Positions 6,686 to 12,914 of a stretch of DNA of 15,362 nucleotides are shown one piece after another. The number at the start of each line of letters is the position of its first letter. Position 1 is the first letter of the stretch. The DNA is from an uncultured Collinsella sp. GTDB taxonomy: Bacteria > Actinomycetota > Coriobacteriia > Coriobacteriales > Coriobacteriaceae. The notes under the pieces were generated by a model. It made no database searches. It was not told where the DNA came from and saw nothing but the letters and a program-made list of their open reading frames with translations. The stretch is from positions 1 through 15,362 of the forward strand of contig URYA01000021.1 of assembly GCA_900551975.1 (NCBI GenBank), given 5' to 3'. The position numbers and the translations under genes are program-made.

Positions 6686-8438
6686 AGTCTAGGTATCCTC
6701 TCACGTCTGCTTCGTAATCCTCGATAATTTGCGGTCCTGCCGCGCCGAATTCGATAACGGTGTCTCCCACCAGGTCAAAGAGCGCCTCGTTGATGCTGTC
6801 GACGAGCATGTCCTCGCTCTGCCCCGATTGCACTACCGCCGATTCCGCCTGTACTGCGTTGTGCTCGAGCAGCGCGCGAAGGAAGGCATCTGCGGCGGGC
6901 GCGAGTTCGGTTGCGGTGCCAGCGGGTGCAGTCGATACGACCGCTGGCGTCGGTGCGAGGAGCGGTGCCACGACGCCAAACTGTTCGGTGGAAATGGTTG
7001 GCTCGTCGGCTTTGTTGCGCTCCGTAGGCGCCGCGATCGGCTCGGCCATCACGTCGGTCGCAGGCTTGGCTTCCGGTTGCTCGGATTCCGCCGTATCGAC
7101 CTCTGTGGGCACATCGTCCTCGCGCTCTTCGTCGATCAAAAGCGCTTCGCGCGTTTGCGCAGCGGCGCTCCGAATGTGCCCCAGCTGACTCAGATCGATA
7201 TCGATCTTGACGGGCTGGTGTGCGGCGTCCCACGAAAGCCATGCCACAATCTCGTCATCGATAATCTTGGCCAGATATTTGGGGACCTTTTCTTCCTTAA
7301 GGGGATGGGCGGGGTCCAGCGCCAGGCGCAAGCGTTGGTCGCAGGCGCGCATCATTTCACCGAGCTTGCTGCTCTTTTGCCTGTTACCGTGGATACGCAT
7401 GCATTCCCAAAAGCCGTTTTGGCAACGGTAGATGTGGATGGGATCCAGGCGGTATTCGCAGTCCTCGTGGCGCTCGGGCGCAAAGAATACGGCCGAGGCA
7501 AACATGGTGTAGGGCATGGCCGTCTCCTCCCCAAATAAACTCGCCACGATGCCGGTCTTTCGGTGCGTGTCATAGTAGCGCGCCATGCGGACATACACGG
7601 CGCATGCCACGTGGCGCAGATCGCGGTGGTGGCTGCGGTCAAGCCGCGAGTTACTTAGGTTGTACGTGGAGAGGGCGTTGATGGCGGCCATGAGTCGCTC
7701 CTCGCGCACCTCATCGGGCGGAAGGGGGAGCGTGGGTTCGGAGGTTTTGCGACGCTTAGGGGTCTGGCCGGACGGCGCCGGTGCTGGTACAAGGTCTCGC
7801 GCTGCGCGCCGCAGCTCGATAAGGGCGTTATCGAACATGACGGTTTTAGAGTCGCGGAGCAGCTTGGGGTCGAGCCCATGGAATACGGCGTAATCCTGCA
7901 ACCACACGCGTGCAAACCGATCAATGCCGGGCTCGAAGGCGCGATAGGCATCCCAAAAGGCCTTGATTTTATTAAAACCATCGAGTGGGTCATCTACGCC
8001 AATGCCGCAGATCAGCTCATAGAGATACAGGAAGGCAAAGGACGTAGACGTTTCCTTGACGGTTCCGCGGCGCACTTGGGCGCGCCAAGTAAAATAGCCG
8101 CGCAGTTGCCGATCGCTCATGGCGTTGTAGGTGGGAAAGTACGACTTGAATGTGCCGTTGTAGTGGCAGTCGTCTTCAAAGTCGGCCATCAGCAGGCCCT
8201 GGCGGTAGAAAAGCTCGGCTTCCGAAAGCCAGCGACCTGCGCCGCCTTTGGGGTCATCCTGCCAGCGCGATATCTCGCGCATCTTGCGGTACTGGTCGGG
8301 GAGGAAATTCTGCATCTGTCGGCCGGTTTTGAGAATCGGCTCGTCTGCGTAGATTTCGTTTGAGAAGCGGGTGGACTGATGGGTCCGGGCCTCGGCCATA
8401 ATGCGCTCGATGAGCATCTTGATGTCCTGGTCGGCCAC
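6678..8438 (-). CDS. TerB_N/TerB_C domain protein
   Basis: This is the 586-residue first gene of the minus operon. It starts at a GTG with AAAGGAG at 8450-8444 and a 5-nt gap. Residues about 65-215 match the TerB_N domain found around tellurite-resistance TerB modules (MSDRQLRGYFTWRAQVRRG at 107-125, FLYLYELICGIG at 136-147, and a helical region to GLDPK). A Pro-rich linker follows (about 216-245). A middle helical region (246-440) includes KYLAKIIDDEIVAWLSW and ends with IDIDLSQLGHIR. An acidic, Ala/Pro/Thr-rich linker (441-515) leads to a TerB_C-like end (LVDSINEALFDLVGDTVIEF, then EDY). Known TerB-family proteins act in metal- or membrane-linked stress systems; the precise role here is unknown. 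With the ATPase and helicase it probably acts as scaffold or sensor. Confidence 0.85.
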   Translation of the reverse strand: MADQDIKMLIERIMAEARTHQSTRFSNEIYADEPILKTGRQMQNFLPDQYRKMREISRWQDDPKGGAGRWLSEAELFYRQGLLMADFEDDCHYNGTFKSYFPTYNAMSDRQLRGYFTWRAQVRRGTVKETSTSFAFLYLYELICGIGVDDPLDGFNKIKAFWDAYRAFEPGIDRFARVWLQDYAVFHGLDPKLLRDSKTVMFDNALIELRRAARDLVPAPAPSGQTPKRRKTSEPTLPLPPDEVREERLMAAINALSTYNLSNSRLDRSHHRDLRHVACAVYVRMARYYDTHRKTGIVASLFGEETAMPYTMFASAVFFAPERHEDCEYRLDPIHIYRCQNGFWECMRIHGNRQKSSKLGEMMRACDQRLRLALDPAHPLKEEKVPKYLAKIIDDEIVAWLSWDAAHQPVKIDIDLSQLGHIRSAAAQTREALLIDEEREDDVPTEVDTAESEQPEAKPATDVMAEPIAAPTERNKADEPTISTEQFGVVAPLLAPTPAVVSTAPAGTATELAPAADAFLRALLEHNAVQAESAVVQSGQSEDMLVDSINEALFDLVGDTVIEFGAAGPQIIEDYEADVRGYLDYE

Positions 8439-8475
8439 CGCTTCTCCTTTCCTAACGCAGCTACGGTGACCTCAT

Positions 8476-8504
8476 ATCATAGCACAGCATCAAACAGATG
8501 TTCG
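8476..8504 (-). promoter_or_regulatory. Candidate promoter of the TerB/ATPase/helicase operon
   Basis: On the minus strand TATGAT (8481-8476) matches five of six bases of the -10 consensus. A 17-nt spacer leads to CGAACA (8504-8499), which keeps the ACA end of the -35 box. Transcription would start near 8469, about 30 nt before the GTG. The weak -35 box lies inside the LexA-like palindrome, as in many repressed SOS promoters. Confidence 0.5.
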
Positions 8505-8505
8505 A
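8490..8505 (-). promoter_or_regulatory. LexA (SOS) box candidate
   Basis: The minus strand reads TCGAACATCTGTTTGA. The actinobacterial SOS box is TCGAAC-N4-GTTCGA, so 11 of the 12 conserved positions match and only one base of the second half-site differs. It covers the -35 region of the promoter candidate, where LexA would block polymerase. LexA control of this operon is inferred from site and position only. Confidence 0.6.
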
Positions 8506-8526
8506 GATACCGCTGCGTTGATAGAT

Positions 8527-9243
8527 TTAGAACAGGAGGGCGTAGATGACGGCGATGACGACGGAGGGGAGCATATTGGCCGTGCGGAAGGTCTGAGGAC
8601 GGATGAGGTTGACGCCGACGCAGAAGATGAGCATGGAGCCTACGAGCGAAAGGCTGTCGAGGGCTGCCGTGGTCATGATGGGGGAGAGCGCGCCGGCAAA
8701 CAACGTGATCGTCCCCTGGAACACGGCGACGGGCAGGGCGGAGAAAATGCAGCCGCGGCCAAGCGACGCCGTCATGGTGCAGACGATGATGCAGTCCAAT
8801 GCGCCTTTCAGGGCAAGCGTTGACCAGTCACCGAGCAGACCGTCCTGGATCGATCCCACAATGGCCATGGCGCCGATACACACGGTGAGTGAAGTCGAGA
8901 CAAAAGCGTTGGTGAACTCGTTATCGCCCTCGCTGCCGGTTTTGCGCTTGAGCCATTCGCCAAGGTTCTCGATGGCGGCTTCCAAGTTGACGGCCTCGCC
9001 GATGAGCGAACCGAGCGCAAATGAGACGATGAGCATGGTGGTACCGGTGGTCGCTAGCGCCTTTCCATCGATGATGAGCGTCTTTTGCATGGTGCCGCCC
9101 AGGCCGATAAACAGGACGCACAGCCCCGATGCTTTCATGAGCGTGTCTTGGATGCGCGGTGTAATGAAGCGGCCGCCCGCTAATCCTAAAAGACCGCCCG
9201 CAATTAAAAGCACAACGTTGATGATTGTTCCCAAGCCCGGCAT
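8527..9243 (-). CDS. DUF554 family membrane protein
   Basis: This 238-residue protein starts at the ATG at 9243, which has AGGAGG 4 nt upstream; a longer frame to 9312 has no such site and adds a non-hydrophobic N terminus. The sequence begins MPGLGTIINVVLLIAGGLLG and has about seven hydrophobic segments. It includes the family-typical MLIVSFALGSLIGE region, a cytosolic stretch with ENLGEWLKRK, and FVSTSLTVCIGAMAIVGSIQ followed by GLLGDWSTL. DUF554 proteins, such as YqgA of E. coli, are conserved inner-membrane proteins of unproven transport function. The gene is probably transcribed alone. Its stop is 88 nt before the start of the TerB_N gene and no good terminator is seen between, so some read-through is possible. 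Confidence 0.9.
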   Translation of the reverse strand: MPGLGTIINVVLLIAGGLLGLAGGRFITPRIQDTLMKASGLCVLFIGLGGTMQKTLIIDGKALATTGTTMLIVSFALGSLIGEAVNLEAAIENLGEWLKRKTGSEGDNEFTNAFVSTSLTVCIGAMAIVGSIQDGLLGDWSTLALKGALDCIIVCTMTASLGRGCIFSALPVAVFQGTITLFAGALSPIMTTAALDSLSLVGSMLIFCVGVNLIRPQTFRTANMLPSVVIAVIYALLF

Positions 9244-9312
9244 GAGCCCTCCTGTATTGATGCCAACGTGGCAATCGTAGCAGAACGAAATGCGAGGCAC
9301 ATCGCAACCCAT

Positions 9313-9338
9313 CTAATACGTTATATAAGTGGTATTAG
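9313..9338. promoter_or_regulatory. CTAATAC-N12-GTATTAG palindrome (operator candidate)
   Basis: There is a perfect 7-bp inverted repeat, CTAATAC at 9313-9319 and GTATTAG at 9332-9338, around the AT-rich spacer GTTATATAAGTG. It lies 70-95 bp upstream of the DUF554 start and contains -10-like sequences (TATAAC on the minus strand). It is not followed by a T-run on either strand, so a dimeric regulator site is a better reading than a terminator. Confidence 0.45.
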
Positions 9339-9361
9339 GAATGATGCGCAGCATTTAAGCC

Positions 9362-10792
9362 TCAGGTGGTTGTCGGGACATAGGGATAGTATTCAAAGCG
9401 CAGTGTCATAAGCCGCTGCGGGGATTCAATAGCCGCGGCGATGATATTGGCATCGCGGGCACGATCAAACCCTTCGAGCTCGATCTGGTACGAGACGTCT
9501 TGCATAATGTCCAGACGTCGCCAGGCTAGAAGTGTGTCGCCATCGAATTCCAGGGTCTTGCTTCCGTTTGCGGCAACGGCGTATAGACGCAGCTTGGCGG
9601 TGGTTGCAGGGTCGACAACTGTGACCTTTTTAATTTCGTTTCGAGTATTCTTGGCGCCCAACAAGGTGAGCAGTGTTGGGGCCACGACCTCGCCCGATGG
9701 CAAAAAGACGACTTCGATGGATTCAGGAAATGCGATGATAGCCGACTTGCGGACGGGCTGATTGGCGGCGGCAACTTCGATGTTCGCAGCGTCGATGACC
9801 TCTGTGTGGTCGAGCGCGGCAAGCACGCAGCAGTTACCTTCATCGATCTCTTGAGGATCAGCAAGCCCCAGGCTGTCCGCGAGCTCGGGATTGTTTGGAT
9901 CGGCAGCGGGCTCATTCGGTGCTTCGAGAGAAGCTGGGACGCCGTTTGTCGGCGACGGCGTGTCGCCCGCACCTGCTTCTTTGACCGCGCTCTCCTCTTG
10001 TATGGTTGTGTTGATGGGTTCGTCGTTTGAGGGGAGCGTCTTGGCGTCAAGCGCGGAGGGGAGAATTCCGATGGCTCCGGATCCGTTCCACTCCATTTCG
10101 AGAAGCGCCGGGTCGGCAAGAATGCGTTGCCTGCTTTGCGCGTGGGCATCGATTTCAATAGGGCCTGCCTCTATCCCTCGTGTAAGGCTGAGTGATCCGG
10201 CTGGCTTCTCGAAATGAGCGTCTGTGTCTTTGGCGCTGACGGCGTAGAGCAGCAGGGACGCTTCTCCCGCCGCGATGGCATCGGTGCCGGCTTTGGTCAG
10301 CCGCAACGATGCCGTGAATGAGAGGGTGGGCTGCGCATCGTCTGCATTCGCGGCGGCGCAGCCCAGACATATACCGCCTCCTTTCTCAAAAAACGTACCG
10401 TCGAAGGCGACCTTCGCTCCGTTCGCCGAGTCATCGACCGAAGCGATGTCGATGCGCAGCTCTAAATTGCATGGATCGCCATCTGCATCGAGCACAACCG
10501 AGCGCCACGTGCAAACGGCGCACCCCGCCTGGGAGCCGTTTGCCTTGTTCGAACGATTGATATCCACGACTATCGAGCCGTCCGTATTACGACGAAGGCA
10601 TCCCGAGGTTGAGCTTGCGGCCTGTGCGATCGAAAAACGCTTGCACGCAATGGCGCTCGACGGATTTGGTGCGGAGCTTAGGGCTGCTGGTAAGGAGTCT
10701 GTCATGGCGGGAGTCGCCCAAGCGGCGACAGGCGTTCCGGTTGCGAGCGCGCCGCAGAGTGCGACGACGGGCAAAAGGTTCTTCGATGCCAT
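9362..10792 (-). CDS. Secreted cysteine-containing protein of unknown function
   Basis: This 476-residue protein starts at an ATG 4 nt after AAGGAGA. It has a Sec signal peptide (MASKNLLPVVALCGALATG..., cleavage near AWA/TP at about 26). The mature part has beta-rich segments such as SVVLDADGDPCNLELRIDI and LSFTASLRLTKAG. Cysteines appear in pairs (GCAVC, ICLGC, NCC), suggesting disulfides or a metal site. An acidic Pro/Asn/Glu-rich linker (about 265-320) separates an N-terminal and a C-terminal beta-rich half. No sortase signal or C-terminal membrane segment is seen, so it is either released or held by partners. It is the last gene of the five-gene surface operon. I do not recognise the family. 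Confidence 0.75.
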   Translation of the reverse strand: MASKNLLPVVALCGALATGTPVAAWATPAMTDSLPAALSSAPNPSSAIACKRFSIAQAASSTSGCLRRNTDGSIVVDINRSNKANGSQAGCAVCTWRSVVLDADGDPCNLELRIDIASVDDSANGAKVAFDGTFFEKGGGICLGCAAANADDAQPTLSFTASLRLTKAGTDAIAAGEASLLLYAVSAKDTDAHFEKPAGSLSLTRGIEAGPIEIDAHAQSRQRILADPALLEMEWNGSGAIGILPSALDAKTLPSNDEPINTTIQEESAVKEAGAGDTPSPTNGVPASLEAPNEPAADPNNPELADSLGLADPQEIDEGNCCVLAALDHTEVIDAANIEVAAANQPVRKSAIIAFPESIEVVFLPSGEVVAPTLLTLLGAKNTRNEIKKVTVVDPATTAKLRLYAVAANGSKTLEFDGDTLLAWRRLDIMQDVSYQIELEGFDRARDANIIAAAIESPQRLMTLRFEYYPYVPTTT

Positions 10793-10810
10793 GGGGTCTC
10801 CTTAGCTAAT

Positions 10811-11092
10811 TTAGTGCGGCCTGTCCGTGTTTTGTTTCTGGCTGCGTTTGATGTGTAGACCGAGGCCGGCGGTTCCCGCGCCTGCTGCTGTGGCGCCTGC
10901 TGCCAAGAGCCATCGTCTGTCGCCTGTCTGCGCCAACGGTTCCTCGCGGTCGCCGCGGTCGAGCTCCGAGAGGTCGACCGTCACTTGCGTGGCGGCCTGC
11001 GCCTGTTCTTGCTGGGCAAAGGCCATGGCTGGCCCAAACGCTAGGATGCTGACGGCGGCGGCCAGGGCGACAGCCTTATGCCGTGTGCGCAC
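10811..11092 (-). CDS. Short LAQTG sortase-type surface protein
   Basis: Starting at the GTG at 11092, the product of 93 residues has a clean signal peptide (VRTRHKAVALAAAVSILAFG, cleavage near AFA/QQ at 26). A mature part of only about 30 residues follows, then LAQTG (53-57), a hydrophobic helix (61-79) and a positive tail (IKRSQK). This is the order of a cell-wall sorting signal, with LAXTG as used in Actinobacteria. The frame extends to a TTG at 11122, but that start would put extra residues before the signal peptide. The gene overlaps the previous gene by 17 bp. So short a mature domain suggests a spacer, a pilin-base-like peptide, or the detached anchor of a split surface protein. Confidence 0.7.
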   Translation of the reverse strand: MRTRHKAVALAAAVSILAFGPAMAFAQQEQAQAATQVTVDLSELDRGDREEPLAQTGDRRWLLAAGATAAGAGTAGLGLHIKRSQKQNTDRPH

Positions 11093-11675
11093 CGGGCTCG
11101 ACCGTCCAGGTGATCGTTGCAACCTGATCGCCTTCGCCGGTTACGCGGAAGATGTCGCGCGTGACGCGGGCGACGTTTCCGCTTGTCTTGAGCTTAATTT
11201 TGTCCTTGCCGCCGGCAATGCCCTGGTAGCCCATGTCGAAGGCTGCATTCTTGGAAAGATCGAGGCCCGTTCCCTGCATTGCGGCGCTGGCGTTCTGGAG
11301 CGCGCCGTCGGGGCCGACCTTAAAGTCGATGGAGTTCTGTGCGGTTCCGGCTTTGGCGTCGGCAGCAATGGTCCAGGTGTTCATGGCGTCGATCTTCATG
11401 TTGGTGACATGGATGCCGTAGGCCGAATGATTGTCGATGGTGGTCGCGTCTTCTGAGGGGCCCTGAAGCGTGCCGTCGGCCTTGGCGACGAAGGGAATAA
11501 CCGTCGGAACTTTGAACTCAACGTTGTCGATCTCGGTCCTGACCATTACTTTCGTGGTTCCAACGCGCCCGGCTGCCATAACTGGCGTCGGGGCGGCGCC
11601 CATTGCGAGCGCGAGCGCGAGCCCTGCGCCCACGACGAGCGCTCTGGCTCCGTTCATGTTCCTGGTGATGTCCAT
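11076..11675 (-). CDS. Secreted beta-rich surface protein
   Basis: This 199-residue protein starts at an ATG with AAAGGAA 6 nt upstream. It has a Sec signal (RALVVGAGLALALAMGAAPT, cleavage near VMA/AG at about 35). The mature part is an alternating beta-strand domain: KVMVRTEIDNVEFKVPTVIP, FVAKADGTLQGPSEDATTID, then YGIHVTNMKIDAMNTWTI, ending ATITWTVEPG. The pattern 'valine-rich strand, VPTxIPF, KADGTLxGPS, asparagine-containing strand' recalls the WxL-like and camelysin/TasA-like surface proteins of Gram-positives, but no WxL motif is present and the match is only by eye. It lies between the anchored and LAQTG genes of the same operon and overlaps the latter. Confidence 0.75.
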   Translation of the reverse strand: MDITRNMNGARALVVGAGLALALAMGAAPTPVMAAGRVGTTKVMVRTEIDNVEFKVPTVIPFVAKADGTLQGPSEDATTIDNHSAYGIHVTNMKIDAMNTWTIAADAKAGTAQNSIDFKVGPDGALQNASAAMQGTGLDLSKNAAFDMGYQGIAGGKDKIKLKTSGNVARVTRDIFRVTGEGDQVATITWTVEPGAHTA

Positions 11676-11765
11676 GGTCGTTCCTTTCTATTCGCCGCGG
11701 GCCGTCCCCGCGATGATTGGACGAATGCTGGTGAATTGCGTGCGGTGCCGCGTCGGCCGGAAAAG

Positions 11766-12275
11766 CTAGTTCTCGGCTTGCTCAACCCGCACCTTGACAC
11801 GTGTCGGATTGCCGTGGCTGTCGAGGGTCTTGGCATCGAGTGCCTGGATCTCGATGTACGCCTCGCCTTCTTTGATGTCGCCGGCGGGGCACGTTTCGAT
11901 TGTCTTGCCGGTCTCGAGCACACCGGATTCGTACATGGTCTCGTCGTTTTGGATGACGCGGAATCGCTGGGGAAATTTATTGTCTTGGACGTTTTGCACG
12001 TTGACGCGCAGCTTGCCGTCCTCCTGCAGCTGAGCGACCGGCGCGACCGAAATCGTCATCATGTTGTCGCGGACGATGGCGTCGAGCTCATCTTGGATTT
12101 CCTGACGCGTTTTGCCCTCGGCCGTCGTAACCGAAGCGCCCGCCTCGGGTACGGGCTGCGACTGCCAAGCGTATAGTCCTACGGCGACAAGGGCACAGAC
12201 GATGGCCAAACAGGCAAGGATGAGCTTCTTGCGACGACCCAGGCCTGCAAAGTGGGGTGGCTTCTTCGCGCTCAT
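11766..12275 (-). CDS. Membrane-anchored extracytoplasmic protein
   Basis: The ATG at 12275 overlaps the stop of the preceding gene as ATGA and has AAGGA upstream; a longer frame to 12713 is only a shadow of that gene. The 169-residue product has a basic start (MSAKKPPHFAGLGRRKK) and one membrane helix (about 18-37). A helical stalk follows (TRQEIQDELDAIVRDNM), then a beta domain (MTISVAPVAQLQEDGKLRVN to RVKVRVEQAE). In that layout the C-terminal domain lies outside the cell. Conserved-looking features are MYESGVLETGKTIETCPAGD and YIEIQALDAKTLDSHGNP. No family was recognised; the position suggests it helps display or assemble the secreted proteins downstream. Confidence 0.78.
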   Translation of the reverse strand: MSAKKPPHFAGLGRRKKLILACLAIVCALVAVGLYAWQSQPVPEAGASVTTAEGKTRQEIQDELDAIVRDNMMTISVAPVAQLQEDGKLRVNVQNVQDNKFPQRFRVIQNDETMYESGVLETGKTIETCPAGDIKEGEAYIEIQALDAKTLDSHGNPTRVKVRVEQAEN

Positions 12276-12568
12276 GCGGCATCCTTGGCGGTATAGATGC
12301 GCGCAAAGGTGGACGGGTTCGCTCCAAAGAGCATGTGAAGCATCAGGCGGCGTGAGTAGACAAGCTCGTCGAAGTCGGGAGGGAGCTCGATGTCGTGGAT
12401 ATGCGCGATGCGGTGGGCGAGTGCCGAGAACGACTCGGGGTCGCAGATCACATCGGTGGTAACGTGGTAGACCGTCGTATCGGGGAATGCCTCTTCGTCG
12501 AAAGGCAGGAGATGGGGATCGTCGTCGACTTCGATGGCGATGCCGTACTGGGGCCAGTAATATGCCAT
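12272..12568 (-). CDS. Small protein, possible DUF559/Vsr-like fold remnant
   Basis: This 98-residue first gene of the surface operon has GGGAGG 5 nt before its ATG. The stretch YYWPQYGIAIEVDDDPH, then VYHVTTDVICDPESFSALAH resembles the middle of DUF559/Vsr-type PD-(D/E)XK proteins ('WPEYGIAIEVDG...', then a strand and a helix). However, the first catalytic aspartate region is missing, so nuclease activity is doubtful. The C terminus has a helical LVYSRRLMLHMLFG. The 4-base overlap with the next gene shows translational coupling to a surface-protein operon, an odd place for a nuclease-like fold. The family link is by eye only. Confidence 0.65.
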   Translation of the reverse strand: MAYYWPQYGIAIEVDDDPHLLPFDEEAFPDTTVYHVTTDVICDPESFSALAHRIAHIHDIELPPDFDELVYSRRLMLHMLFGANPSTFARIYTAKDAA

Positions 12569-12914
12569 GGGAACCTCCCTGCTTCTGGGGCCAAAACTTC
12601 TGTCGGTTTTGGCTGTCGATGCCGACGGTATCAGCCACTACTTGACCAATTGCTGACCAAATGCTTGACGGATTGGTGTCTCCGCAGGTAAAAGGCGGCA
12701 AAAAATACTCCAACTTTTTTCAAGCGACAATCGCGCGGTCGGCGACGGCGGGGCCATATGTGTCAAAAGCATCGTCTGCCGAGGAAATCAAGCCGCTCGC
12801 CGAATTGCACGAACGTAAAAATCGCCAATTATGGAGACGGTCTCGAACACGTCGACGAAACGATGCGGTAACATCTCCCTGCAAACACTGTAGTTAGCTA
12901 AAGGGGGAGTTCGC
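12569..12914. other. Divergent promoter region, no gene seen
   Basis: About 346 bp separates the surface operon (minus) from the dehydrogenase/Etf operon (plus), so both promoters should be here. No frame looks coding. I see an array of TTGACCAA-like half-sites at 12642-12676 and an A6...T6 pair at 12700-12720 that would bend DNA. No -10/-35 pair was strong enough to call on either strand. Confidence 0.55.
12642..12676 (+). repeat. Three TGAC-type half-sites at 11-bp spacing
   Basis: TTGACCAATTG, CTGACCAAATG and CTTGACGGATTGG follow each other with a period of about 11 bp, so the TGAC cores fall on one face of the helix. On the minus strand the core reads TTGGTCA. In a divergent promoter region this suggests a site for a cooperatively binding regulator of one or both operons; the third copy is degenerate. 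Confidence 0.4.

Noticed and set aside
2828..8438. Canonical BREX or DISARM locus
   Set aside because: Only the ATPase and helicase resemble BREX parts. There is no methylase, PglZ-type phosphatase, Lon protease or DrmB-type gene in the window.
12276..12713. N-terminal extension of the membrane-anchored protein frame
   Set aside because: It overlaps the 98-aa gene in another frame, has no protein-like sequence, and the ATG at 12275 has a ribosome site and an ATGA overlap.
12843..12858. Second SOS-box-like site TCGAACACGTCGACGA upstream of the dehydrogenase
   Set aside because: The first half-site is perfect but the second differs from GTTCGA at three positions, too many to call.
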